From Micromonospora rubida (lineage in GTDB: Bacteria > Actinomycetota > Actinomycetes > Mycobacteriales > Micromonosporaceae): a DNA stretch of 64,000 nt. Below, in pieces: positions 31,548-40,299 of the stretch (within the stretch, counting starts at the first letter, position 1; every line of letters begins with the position of its first letter). The notes beneath the pieces were generated by a model. That model did no database searches, had not been told where the DNA came from, and saw nothing but the letters and a program-made list of their open reading frames with translations. The stretch covers positions 186,001 to 250,000 of the forward strand of contig NZ_JAAALO010000004.1 of the NCBI RefSeq assembly GCF_009908295.1, written 5' to 3'. A program made the translations under genes and the position numbers.

Positions 31548-32717
31548 GTGCGTCCGATCCGACCCGGCGACCGGGGACCGGCGGTGACCGAGATCCGCGG
31601 CGTACTGACCGGCCTCGACCTGCTCCCCTCGGCACCCACGGGCGACGACGACGAGTTCGACGCCGCGACCGAGCGCGCGGTCCGGGCGTTCCAGCAGTCC
31701 CGAGGGCTCAGCGTGGACGGGCGGGTCGGCACGGAGACGTGGTGCGCCCTGGACGCCGCCCGCTGGCGGCTCGGCGCGCGGACCCTGTACCACGCGGTGC
31801 CGGAGCCGCTGATCGGCGAGGACGTCCGGTCGCTGCAGGAACGCCTGCTGGAGATGGGGTACGACGTGGGTCGCGCCGACGCCATCTACGGCCTACGCAC
31901 CTCCCGGGCGGTGGCCCAGTTCCAGCGGGAGATGGGGCTCAAGCCCGACGGCTCCTGCGGCCCGTGCACGATGGGGGCGCTGCGTCGCCTGGGACGCAAG
32001 GTGGTGGGCGGCCGGCCGCAGTGGCTGCGCGAGTCCGACGCGATCCGGCAGGCCGGCCCGGCCCTGGTCGGCCGGACCGTGGTCATCGACCCGGGGCACG
32101 GCGGCACCGATCCGGGGGTGGTGGTGCCGGACGGGCCGCTGCGCTGGACCGAGTCCGACCTGGTGCACGACCTGGCCAGCAGGCTGGAGGGGCGGTTCGC
32201 CGCTTCCGGGGTGCGGGTGCAGCTGACCCGAGGGCCGGCGCCGGGAAGCTGCCTGCCGGACGTGGAGCGGGCGCAGCTGGCCAACTCCCTGGGCGCGGAC
32301 GTGTTCATCTCGCTGCACACCGACGGGCACGCCAATCCGGAGGCCGACGGCGTGGCGACCTACCACTACGGGACCGACAACGGGGTCACCTCGGCCACCG
32401 GTGAGCGGCTGGCCGGGTTGGTCCAGCGGGAGATCGTGGCCCGGACCGGGCTACGGGACTGCCGGACCCACGCCAAGACGTGGGACCTGCTCCGGCTGAC
32501 CCGGATGCCGGCGGTACGGGTGGAGGTGGGCTACCTGACCTCCCCGGCGGACCGTGGGCTGTTGGTCGACCCGCGCTTCCGGGACCGGATCGTCGAGGCG
32601 ATCGTGGCCGCCGTCCAGCGGATGTACTTCCCGGTCGAGCGGGACGTGCCCACCGGCTCGATCGACGTCAGCGAGTTGCGTGCGGCGGTCGCGGCGGGTC
32701 GGGTGGCGACCGCCTGA
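31548..32717 (+). CDS. cwlM: CwlM-like amidase-fold peptidoglycan synthesis regulator
   Basis: 389 residues. Two peptidoglycan-binding_1 repeats (about 5-68 and 85-148), then an amidase_3 domain (about 178-355) with zinc ligands in VVIDPGHGGTDPG, WTESDLV and ISLHTDGH, and the glutamate of VRVEVGYLTSP. No signal peptide is seen, so the protein should stay in the cytoplasm, as in mycobacterial CwlM, which activates MurA after PknB phosphorylation instead of cutting the wall. Start GTG 31548 follows GAAGGGGG. It corresponds to Rv3915 by order. Confidence 0.9.
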   Translation: MRPIRPGDRGPAVTEIRGVLTGLDLLPSAPTGDDDEFDAATERAVRAFQQSRGLSVDGRVGTETWCALDAARWRLGARTLYHAVPEPLIGEDVRSLQERLLEMGYDVGRADAIYGLRTSRAVAQFQREMGLKPDGSCGPCTMGALRRLGRKVVGGRPQWLRESDAIRQAGPALVGRTVVIDPGHGGTDPGVVVPDGPLRWTESDLVHDLASRLEGRFAASGVRVQLTRGPAPGSCLPDVERAQLANSLGADVFISLHTDGHANPEADGVATYHYGTDNGVTSATGERLAGLVQREIVARTGLRDCRTHAKTWDLLRLTRMPAVRVEVGYLTSPADRGLLVDPRFRDRIVEAIVAAVQRMYFPVERDVPTGSIDVSELRAAVAAGRVATA

Positions 32718-32806
32718 GCCCGGTCGGCCCGTTGCCCGAGCTCCTGAGCGGGTTCGGGCCGGGCCACAGACGTGCCGCCGCTCCGTACGGCGGTGACGGT
32801 GTGGGG

Positions 32807-33472
32807 TCAGCCGCTGGTGGAACGGGTGGCCGGGGCGGGCCGGACCGGCCGGAGCAGGGTCTCCGGGCTCATCGAGCCGAGCAGCTTCTCCAGGGCGTAC
32901 TCGACGTCGGACTTCCAGCTCAGCGCGGTCCGCAGCTCCAATCGCAGCCGGGGATAGCGCGGGTGCGCCCGGACCGTCTTGAAGCCCACCGAGAGGAAGT
33001 AGTCGGCGGGGGCGACACAGCTGCCGGGCGGGTCGCCGTCGTCGCCGAACTTCGCGTCGCCGAACGCCTCGATCGCCTTGATCCCCCGCTTGGTGAGGTC
33101 CCGGGCCACGCCCTGCACGAGCATCCGACCGAGCCCGCCACCGGCAAAAGGGGCCACCACGTGCGCGGTCATCAGCAGCGCGGCGTCGGCGGAGACGGGC
33201 GAGGTGGGGAACGCCATCGCGCGGGGCACATACGCCGGCGGTGCGTACATGACGAAGCCGGCGGGCATCCCGTCGACGTAAGCGAGCTTGCCGCAGGAGC
33301 CCCACTCCAGCAGTGTCTGGGAGACCCAGGCCTCCTTCTCCAGCCCCGGGTCGCCAGCCGCGCAGGCCCGGTCGGCGGACACCGGATCAAGCTCCCAGTA
33401 GACGCACTGCCGGCAGGGACGGGGCAGGTCTTCGAGGGTGTCGAGGGTCAAGCTGACCAGACGTCGCGACAT
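32807..33472 (-). CDS. GNAT family acetyltransferase
   Basis: 221 residues. The acetyl-CoA site is seen in MTAHVVAPFAGGGLGRMLVQGVARDLTKRGIKAIEAFG, following a core strand GMPAGFVMYAPP. The N-terminus has a cysteine group (CRQCVYWELDP, ADRACAAG), also seen in the Rv3916c family, which occupies the same position between cwlM and parB in M. tuberculosis. Substrate unknown. It is convergent with cwlM and divergent from the aminotransferase; the 299-bp upstream gap shows nothing I can name. Confidence 0.9.
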   Translation of the reverse strand: MSRRLVSLTLDTLEDLPRPCRQCVYWELDPVSADRACAAGDPGLEKEAWVSQTLLEWGSCGKLAYVDGMPAGFVMYAPPAYVPRAMAFPTSPVSADAALLMTAHVVAPFAGGGLGRMLVQGVARDLTKRGIKAIEAFGDAKFGDDGDPPGSCVAPADYFLSVGFKTVRAHPRYPRLRLELRTALSWKSDVEYALEKLLGSMSPETLLRPVRPAPATRSTSG

Positions 33473-33771
33473 TGGCGCATCCCCACAATAGGCTCAGAGG
33501 CGAGACCGGCGCGCAACGCCGCCGCCTCGGCCCCCGACGAGCGATCGTACGCCGACTGGCGACGCTACGGGAGGGGACGCGCGAATGCACCCGGGGTACC
33601 CCGCCGTCCGGTTCACCGGTCCGGGATGTGGACCCGGGGGTCACGTCGTGGCCCCGGTCGCCGCCGACCGGACTACCATCGGGGCATCTGCGTCCCGTAC
33701 CGCCATGGTCTGCGGCGTCCCGGGTATCCCGGGCAGGCGGGAGCCGCCCGACACGCGATCGAGGTGATGTC

Positions 33772-35085
33772 ATGACCGGCACGACGCTCGACGACTACAC
33801 CGACCGGTACGCCCGGCGCGTCCGGGGTATGACCGCCTCGGAGATCCGCGCGCTGTTCGCGGTGGCCAGCCGGCCGGAGGTTGTCTCCCTCGCCGGAGGC
33901 GCACCCTACATCGCCGCCCTGCCGCTGGACGCGGTGGGCGAAATGCTCGGCCGGCTCGGCTCCGAGCACGGGGCCACCACCCTCCAGTACGGCATCGGCC
34001 AGGGCACCCTGGAGCTGCGCGAGCGGATCTGCGAGGTAATGGCCCTCTCCGGCATCGACGCGGCCTGCGGGGCGTCGCCGGAGGACGTGGTGGTCACCGT
34101 CGGCGGCCAGCAGGCGCTCGACCTGGTGGCCCGGCTCTTCCTCGACCCGGGTGACGTGGTGCTCGCCGAGGGGCCGACCTACGTCGGCGCGCTCGGGGTG
34201 TTCCAGGCCGCCCAGGCCCAGGTCGTGCACGTGCCGATGGACGACGAAGGGCTGATCCCGGAGGCGCTGGAGGCGGCCGTCGCGGAGCTGGCCCGCGCCG
34301 GCCGGCGGGTGAAGTTCCTGTACACGATCCCGACGTACCAGAACCCGACGGGCGTGACGCTCAGCGAGGAGCGGCGCGAACGGGTGCTCGACATCTGCGA
34401 GCGCGCGGGCCTGCTGGTGGTCGAGGACGACCCGTACGGTCAGCTCGGTTTCGAGGGTGACGCCCCGCGCCCGTTGCGGGCCCGCCGCCGCGACGGCGTG
34501 TTCTACCTGAGCACCTTCTCCAAGACCTTCGCCCCGGGGCTGCGGGTGGGCTGGATCCTGGCCCCGCACGCGGTGCGCGACAAGCTGGTGATCGCCAGCG
34601 AGGCGCAGATCCTCTGCCCCAGCGGGTACGCCCAGGCCGCCGTCTCGACCTACCTGGGCACGATGCCGTGGCGGGAGCAGCTCAAGGTCTACCGGGAGGT
34701 CTATCGGGAGCGCCGGGACGCGATGCTGGCGGCGCTGGACGACCTGATGCCCGCCGGCACCACCTGGACCAACCCCGCCGGCGGCCTGTTCGTCTGGGCG
34801 ACGCTGCCCGACGGCCTGGACTCGAAGGCGATGATGCCGCGGGCCATCGCGGCGCGGGTGGCGTACGTGCCCGGCACCGGCTTTTACGCCGACGGCACCG
34901 GCACCGGCAACATGCGGCTGAACTTCTCCTTCCCGTCGCCCGAGCGGATCCGGGAGGGCGTGCGCCGGCTGGCCGGCGTGATGGAGCAGGACATCGCCAT
35001 GCGCCGGGTGTTCGGCACGGTCAGCCGTCCCGAGGTGCGGCGCGGGCAGGCCGGCGCGGACACGCCGGGACCCGACTTGGCATGA
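33772..35085 (+). CDS. PLP-dependent aminotransferase, class I/II
   Basis: 437 residues. PLP-binding lysine lies in FYLSTFSKTFAPGLRVGW; other fold-type I marks are TVGGQQALDLVARLFLDPGD, YTIPTYQNPTG and VEDDPYGQL. The sequence resembles 2-aminoadipate and MocR-like aminotransferases but has no DNA-binding domain. ATG 33772 has AGGTGAT upstream; the long open frame upstream is not used. Its stop is 7 bp before the ATP-grasp ligase gene, so the pair is probably co-transcribed. Substrate not determinable. Confidence 0.9.
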   Translation: MTGTTLDDYTDRYARRVRGMTASEIRALFAVASRPEVVSLAGGAPYIAALPLDAVGEMLGRLGSEHGATTLQYGIGQGTLELRERICEVMALSGIDAACGASPEDVVVTVGGQQALDLVARLFLDPGDVVLAEGPTYVGALGVFQAAQAQVVHVPMDDEGLIPEALEAAVAELARAGRRVKFLYTIPTYQNPTGVTLSEERRERVLDICERAGLLVVEDDPYGQLGFEGDAPRPLRARRRDGVFYLSTFSKTFAPGLRVGWILAPHAVRDKLVIASEAQILCPSGYAQAAVSTYLGTMPWREQLKVYREVYRERRDAMLAALDDLMPAGTTWTNPAGGLFVWATLPDGLDSKAMMPRAIAARVAYVPGTGFYADGTGTGNMRLNFSFPSPERIREGVRRLAGVMEQDIAMRRVFGTVSRPEVRRGQAGADTPGPDLA

Positions 35086-35092
35086 TTCCGGC

Positions 35093-36085
35093 ATGGCTTC
35101 GACCCCTGCCGAGCGCATCACCGTGACCGCCCTCGCCGCCGAGTTGCACGTGCTGGTGCTCGCCGGCGGGCTCTCCTACGAGCGGGACGTCTCGCTCCGG
35201 TCCGGCCGCCGGGTGCTCGACGCGCTCCGGGCCGTCGGGGTGGAGGCGGAGCTGCGGGACGCCGACATCGCCCTGCTGCCGGCGCTGGTCGCCGACCCGC
35301 CCGACGCCGTGGTGATCGCCCTGCACGGCGCCACCGGCGAGGACGGCTCGCTGCGCGGTGTGCTCGACCTCTGCGACGTCCCGTACGTCGGCTGCGATGC
35401 CCGCGCGTCCCGGCTGGCGTGGGACAAGCCGTCGGCCAAGGCGGTGTTGCGGGAGGCCCGCATCCCCACCCCCGACTGGGTGGCGCTACCGCACGACCGA
35501 TTCTCCGAGCTGGGCGCGGTGGCGGTGCTGGACCGGATCGTCGACCGGCTGGGCCTGCCGCTGATGGTGAAGCCGGCGCAGGGCGGTTCCGGGCTGGGCG
35601 CCGCCGTGGTCCGGGAGGCGGCGTCGCTGCCGGCCGCGATGGTCGGCTGTTTCGCGTACGACTCGACGGCGCTCGTCGAGCGCTACGTTCCCGGCATGGA
35701 CGTGGCCGTCTCGGTGGTCGACCTCGGGGAGGGGCCGCAGGCGCTGCCCGCCGTGGAGATCGTGCCCCGCAACGGCGTGTACGACTATGCGGCCAGGTAC
35801 ACCGCCGGCCGGACCACCTGGCACGCGCCGGCCCGCCTGGATCCGGAGGTGGCGGACACGGTGGCCGAGGTGGCCGTGGCCGCACACACCGCGCTCGGGC
35901 TGCGCGACATCTCCCGGGTCGACCTGATCGTGGACGCGGACGGCCGGCCGCACGTGCTGGAGGCCAACGTCTCGCCGGGGATGACGGAGACGTCGCTGCT
36001 GCCGCTCGCCGTGCAGGCAGCCGGTCTGGACTTCGGCCGGGTGCTCGGATCGCTGGTGACCCGGGCCGCAGCCCGCCCCGTCTGA
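35093..36085 (+). CDS. D-alanine--D-alanine ligase family ATP-grasp enzyme
   Basis: 330 residues, with the Ddl features HVLVLAGGLSYERDVSLRSG, IALHGATGEDGSLRG, PLMVKPAQGGSGLG, and metal-binding DLIVDADGRPHVLEANVSPGMTETSLLP. It joins two amino acids at the expense of ATP. Ddl enzymes usually carry E-R-x-V-S, which matches here. Because the gene lies at the origin, away from the mur genes, and follows an aminotransferase, it may be a paralogue with a different substrate. The stop codon lies inside the first copy of an 18-bp tandem repeat. Confidence 0.85.
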   Translation: MASTPAERITVTALAAELHVLVLAGGLSYERDVSLRSGRRVLDALRAVGVEAELRDADIALLPALVADPPDAVVIALHGATGEDGSLRGVLDLCDVPYVGCDARASRLAWDKPSAKAVLREARIPTPDWVALPHDRFSELGAVAVLDRIVDRLGLPLMVKPAQGGSGLGAAVVREAASLPAAMVGCFAYDSTALVERYVPGMDVAVSVVDLGEGPQALPAVEIVPRNGVYDYAARYTAGRTTWHAPARLDPEVADTVAEVAVAAHTALGLRDISRVDLIVDADGRPHVLEANVSPGMTETSLLPLAVQAAGLDFGRVLGSLVTRAAARPV

Positions 36086-36183
36086 CCTTCCCGCCCCGTC
36101 TGACCTTCCCGCCCCGTCTGACCTTCCCGCCCCGTCTGACCTTCCCGCCCCGTCTGACCTTCCCGCCCCGTCTGACCTTCCCG
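36076..36183. repeat. Six tandem copies of an 18-bp repeat
   Basis: Unit CCCCGTCTGACCTTCCCG, six perfect copies (36076-36183). The first copy includes the TGA of the upstream ligase gene. All copies are identical, so the array looks recent and may vary in number between strains. Confidence 0.95.
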
Positions 36184-36207
36184 CGCGTCGGCCCGCTGCG
36201 CGTGGGG

Positions 36208-36954
36208 TCAGTGGCGTCCCGGCTCGCCCGTCGGCTCATCGGTCGGCGGGGCTGCGGTGTCCTCCCCGCCGACTGGTTCCGGGATCTCCTCGGCCGCTTC
36301 GATCACCCCGATGGCGTCGTCCTCCTCCTGAACGGCGGCGGACGCGGACGACTGCGCGGCGATACTCGACGGCGCCTGCCACTGGATGCGGGGCGGCTCG
36401 GCCAGTGGACGGCCGCCGAACTCGGCCAGCCAGGCGGCCACCAGGGCCAGGTTCTCCCGCCACTGCTCCTCGGAGATGGGCGGGAGGATCGAGTCCCACA
36501 GCGACAGGAACGTGCCGCGGAGCTGGAGTCGCCCGTATGGGCGGGCCAGGAACCACAGGTGCAGGTGAGCCGACCCGTCACCCCAGCGGTTGACGTGGAC
36601 CCGTGCGACGCCGTCGAGGGAGCGGATCGCCCGTTCCAGCCGGACCGTCATCACGCCCAGTTCGGCGGCGAGAAGATTGGGTAGGTCGCCGAGGTCGAGG
36701 TGGGTACGGGACTCCAGGATCAGCACCATCGGCAGCCCGGTCGGCCGATCCATGGCGCGAACCCGCCAGCGCTCGCCGACCCAGATGTACGCGTCGTCCG
36801 GCGCGCTGCACGCCGTGCATTCCCGAGCTCCCTCGCCCTTGCGTGAGGGCTCCACCGCGACCGGGTCGTCGAGGTGCTTGACCTGAAGGTCGCCTTCGAA
36901 GGGGAACGAGGGCCAGGAGGTGAAATCGGGGACTGAGGGAGGGGTGTCGTGCAC
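36208..36954 (-). CDS. HIT-like hypothetical protein
   Basis: 248 residues. Central region VLILESRTHLDLGDLPNLLAAELG then VHVNRWGDGSAHLHLWFLARPYGRLQLRG. The H-L-H-L-W segment resembles the H-x-H part of histidine-triad hydrolases, but the third histidine is missing, so activity is uncertain. A CTACS segment lies near residue 48 and the C-terminal 50 residues are acidic low complexity. Start GTG 36954 is chosen because upstream codons overlap a DnaA box. It is the last gene before the parS region. Confidence 0.7.
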   Translation of the reverse strand: MHDTPPSVPDFTSWPSFPFEGDLQVKHLDDPVAVEPSRKGEGARECTACSAPDDAYIWVGERWRVRAMDRPTGLPMVLILESRTHLDLGDLPNLLAAELGVMTVRLERAIRSLDGVARVHVNRWGDGSAHLHLWFLARPYGRLQLRGTFLSLWDSILPPISEEQWRENLALVAAWLAEFGGRPLAEPPRIQWQAPSSIAAQSSASAAVQEEDDAIGVIEAAEEIPEPVGGEDTAAPPTDEPTGEPGRH

Positions 36955-37081
36955 GACGCTGACCCTAACCGAGCGGGCCAGGACTGTCCCTACCTGATTC
37001 GCCCACCCTCGGGTCCGCCGGGCCGGCCGCAGCCGCCCGCCCCGCTCCGGGTCAGGCCACCCCGGCTTGGCCACGAATCGA

Positions 37082-37207
37082 TTATCCACACGTTATCCAC
37101 AGGCCCTCGGGGCCATCACCACCCCGCGTCATCCACAGGCTGGCACCGCGTTTCACGCGGGGTTTCACGTGAAACGGGGGGTGCCTGTGGAAAACCGCTG
37201 TGGATAA
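37082..37207. promoter_or_regulatory. DnaA-box cluster next to the parS region
   Basis: Perfect boxes at 37082-37090 and 37093-37101 (TTATCCACA) and 37199-37207 (TGTGGATAA), with one-mismatch boxes at 37129-37137 and 37186-37194. A parS site sits between them at 37162. The cluster is about 11 kb from oriC. Confidence 0.75.
37162..37175. promoter_or_regulatory. parS site 1
   Basis: GTTTCACGTGAAAC, a perfect ParB-binding palindrome in a noncoding region about 2 kb beyond the parB stop codon. Confidence 0.95.
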
Positions 37208-37967
37208 CTTTGGCGGCTCGGCTGCTGAGTTGTACACAGGCCTCCGGTTCCCCCGTACCTAACGACCTGGCGAGTGATGGGTCGCTGGCCCCGCCGCCAG
37301 AATGTGAGCGCTTTGAGGCCCCGACAGGGGCGGGCGCGGGACGAACCGAGGGGCGCGTTTCGCGCCGCCGCGATCCTGCACCCTGCCGGGCGAGCCTCGG
37401 CGGGCGAAGTCCTGCGGTTACCTGCGGCCAACGTGGGAGCACGCAGCCGCGACGCCATCCCGCGACCGGTCGGCCCTGGACGCCTCCCACTGTGATCCAC
37501 TTCGCCCCAGCCCACTGGCTTCCCTGACTGTCAACGCCGCCTCATCCTTGCTGCCGCAGGACCAGCTCCAGCGGGTCCTCCCGGCCTCTCCCGGCCTCTC
37601 CCGGCCCTCTCTGGGCGCGAGGCGGGCGTCGTCGGGCTCCGCTTCGGCCTAACCGGCGGCCAGCCGCGCCCGCTGGGCGAGATCGCCCGGCTCTCCCGAC
37701 TCGCTGGCCGCTACGCGGGGAACAGGTTCCCGCAGCGGGAGGGCAGGGTCGACCGGGGATGCCGCCACGTCGCCTCCGAAGGGGGCGGAGTCCGGCACGG
37801 GTGCCGAGCCGGTAGGAGCTCGAGCGGGCCCGGGAAGCGACCCCGCCCTGGTACGCCCATCCGGCCTCGCGCCCCAGGGACCGGACCGGCTGGATGCCGC
37901 CCGACACGCGCCGGGCGTGCCGACGCTTCTCGCCCCGGACCTGCTCCCCACTACATCGGCCCCGTTG

Positions 37968-37981
37968 GTTCCACGTGAAAC
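37968..37981. promoter_or_regulatory. parS-like site 2 (one mismatch)
   Basis: GTTCCACGTGAAAC differs from the consensus at one position in the left arm. The central CACGTG core is intact. Confidence 0.8.
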
Positions 37982-38338
37982 CGACAGCGGCAATCGGCCT
38001 CCCGGAGCGAAACCGGGCCCTCTGCTCTGGTGCCCGGTCTCCGCTCCGCCGCCTGCGGCCGGCCCGGTTCCTCGGCGCAACCCCACGCCCCGGCTCCGTC
38101 CCGCTCCCTGGCGTACGCGCGTGCCCGGTCCTCGCCCCCGGCCTATCCGTCCCCCGAACCACTGTGGCGCGGGCCCCACTCGCCTCCGGTCGTCTCCGCC
38201 GAGCGGGCCGGGCCGCGCGGCCCCCCGCGCCGTCGTCAACGTGATGTGGCTCGACGGTCGCCGGTCCGCGCCGTCCTCGACCGATGCGGCTCGACGGTCG
38301 CCTGGCCGTGTCGTAGGGCGGCAAAGGCAGGACAGGCC

Positions 38339-38352
38339 GTTTCACGTGGAAC
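38339..38352. promoter_or_regulatory. parS-like site 3 (one mismatch)
   Basis: GTTTCACGTGGAAC, with one change in the right arm. Confidence 0.82.
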
Positions 38353-38701
38353 CGGCACCCGCCTTCGCGGGTGTCGCTCTGCCCCGCAGGCGACCCTGCA
38401 GAGGCAGAGCCTGGGCGGGGTGCGCAGCGGATGCCATCCCGTACATGGCTCGTCGTGAACGGGATGGCGTGGAACGAGGCGTTGCAGGCCGGCTATCGCC
38501 ACGCCCATTCGTGCCCTTCGGCCCGCACACCGGCTGGCACCGGAGCCACGAGTGTGGGGGCGTTGCCGGCGCGGCCTGCATGCCTCACTTGGAGGCCGCC
38601 ATGGCGGCGTGGATCGCAGCGCCCCGGGCGGCTGGGCTTCCCCGGGCTGGGGCACCTGACGGCAGTTGCCTGGTAGTCGCCCGCCGGTGCTGGCGGCCGA
38701 G

Positions 38702-38715
38702 GTTTCACGTGGAAC
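38702..38715. promoter_or_regulatory. parS-like site 4 (one mismatch)
   Basis: GTTTCACGTGGAAC, the same variant as at 38339, about 480 bp from the parB stop. Confidence 0.82.
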
Positions 38716-39195
38716 GTGCGGCCCCGGTGCCGCCGGGAACGCGCGACTGGTTCCGAGTCGACGCCTCGCTCCTACCCCCACCCTCAGGGCGCCTCCTGCC
38801 GGTCCTGGAGGCGCTTGATCGAGCCCAGCCACCCCCAGGGCCGTTCACACCGGCCATGCCCGCAGAAGTCCGCACAGCGGGCCGGGCCGCCGTCCGCGTT
38901 CGGGATCCCGTGCCGCCCGGTTCGCCGGCCACAGGCCCCGCCATCGCGAAACTCAGCCGCGCCACACGCGCCGGCCTCTCCCCGCATATCCACGCGCTCG
39001 CCCCAGGCGACGCCGAGCGCCCCGGGCGGGGGCAGGCTTCGAGTCGACCCGCAGCGCGCCTGTTCGTAGCCGGCCTGCTGCGACGGTTTGCCGGCCTGGG
39101 GTTGCGGCCGGCAGTTTCCGTACCGGCGGAGGGGCCGGAAGACGGTTCGGCCGCGTCGCCCTGCACGGACGGCGCGGCCTGGATCCGATTCGGGA

Positions 39196-40272
39196 TCAGT
39201 CCTCGGCTTCCTCCTGGCCGACCCCGATGATGCCGACGATCCTTTCAAGGTCGTCGACCGTGGCGAACTCGATCGTGATCTTGCCCTTGCTGCGGCCGAT
39301 GTCCACCTTCACGCGGGTGTCGAACCGGTCGGAGAGCCGGTCCGCGAGATCGGTCAGGGCGGGAGCGTGCGGCTTGGTCCGTCGCTTCGCGGTGGGGCTC
39401 TTGGCCGGACCGTCCGCCAACGCGAGCGCGACGATCTCTTCGGTTGCCCGGACGGACAGCCCTTCGGCGACGATGCGCAGCGCCAACTGCTCCTGGGCCT
39501 CCGCCTCGTCCAGACTCAGCAGCGCGCGGGCGTGACCGGCGGAAAGCACCCCGGCGGCGACCCGCCGCTGCACCGGGGCGGGCAGGTTCAGCAGCCGGAT
39601 GGTGTTGGAGATCTGCGGTCGGCTGCGGCCGATCCGCCGGGCCAGCTCCTCGTGGGTCGCGCCGAACTCTTCCAGCAGCTGCTGGTAGGCGGCGGCCTCC
39701 TCCAGGGGGTTGAGGTTGGCCCGGTGGATGTTCTCCAGCAGCGCGTCCCGGAGCATGGCGTCGTCGCGGGTGTCCCGAATGATTGCCGGGATGTTCTCCC
39801 GACCTACCGCCTGCGCGGCTCGCCACCGGCGCTCGCCCATGACGAGTTCGTACTTCTCGCCGTCCAGCGCCCGTACCACGATCGGCTGGAGGAAACCGAC
39901 CTCCTGGATCGAGGTCTTCAGTTCCTCCAGCGCCTCCTCGTCGAAGACCTGGCGGGGCTGTTTCGGGTTGGGCATGATCGCGTCGACCGGGATCTCGGCG
40001 AACCGGGCGCCCGGCACTGGGCTCAGCTGAAGCTCGGGCTCCGTCGACTCCGGCTCCGTCGGTTCGGACTCGGTCGCCGCCGACCCGGTCGCCACCGGCT
40101 CCGGCACCGCCATCGGTTCGGTCGCCGCGGACGAGACGATCGCTGGCGGAACCTGGGCGGCGCGTTCACCGCCCTCAGGCGTCGCCGTCATCGTTCCGGC
40201 GGGCTGGACCGGACCGGTGGGGATCAGGGCACCGAGCCCTCGCCCCAGACCGCCCCGAGGACGGTTCTTCAT
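39196..40272 (-). CDS. parB: Chromosome-partitioning protein ParB
   Basis: 358 residues. The N-terminal parA-stimulating patch is RPRGGLGRGLGALIP. A variable acidic linker (about 45-85) with repeated EPTEPEST precedes the CTPase domain, seen in NPKQPRQVFDEEALEELKTSI and GERRWRAAQ and in the DALLENIHRANLNPLEEA segment. The DNA-binding helix-turn-helix is EELARRIGRSRPQISNTIRLL and the C-terminal dimer domain ends KITIEFATVDDLERIVGII. It binds the six parS sites listed here. It lies 27 bp after parA. Confidence 0.97.
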   Translation of the reverse strand: MKNRPRGGLGRGLGALIPTGPVQPAGTMTATPEGGERAAQVPPAIVSSAATEPMAVPEPVATGSAATESEPTEPESTEPELQLSPVPGARFAEIPVDAIMPNPKQPRQVFDEEALEELKTSIQEVGFLQPIVVRALDGEKYELVMGERRWRAAQAVGRENIPAIIRDTRDDAMLRDALLENIHRANLNPLEEAAAYQQLLEEFGATHEELARRIGRSRPQISNTIRLLNLPAPVQRRVAAGVLSAGHARALLSLDEAEAQEQLALRIVAEGLSVRATEEIVALALADGPAKSPTAKRRTKPHAPALTDLADRLSDRFDTRVKVDIGRSKGKITIEFATVDDLERIVGIIGVGQEEAED

Positions 40273-40299
40273 ACGACGCCTCCCAGCGACTCATCCGCA

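Larger units (their letters stand above)
37208..39195. other. Gene-poor parS-bearing region
   Basis: Nearly 2 kb with no gene I can support. Long open frames exist on both strands, but their products are Pro/Arg/Ala-rich without any domain. Contents: parS-like sites at 37968, 38339 and 38702, and short direct repeats of CCGGCCTCTC near 37580-37610. It is best read as a centromere-like spacer between the HIT-like gene and parB. Confidence 0.7.

Noticed and set aside
36955..37089. Upstream extension of the HIT-like gene to 37089
   Set aside because: The extra codons overlap the DnaA box cluster; GTG 36954 is adequate.
37917..39230. 437-codon plus-strand open frame in the parS region
   Set aside because: No domain, Pro/Arg/Ala-rich, contains three parS-like sites and runs into the end of parB on the other strand. 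The minus-strand frames here look no better.
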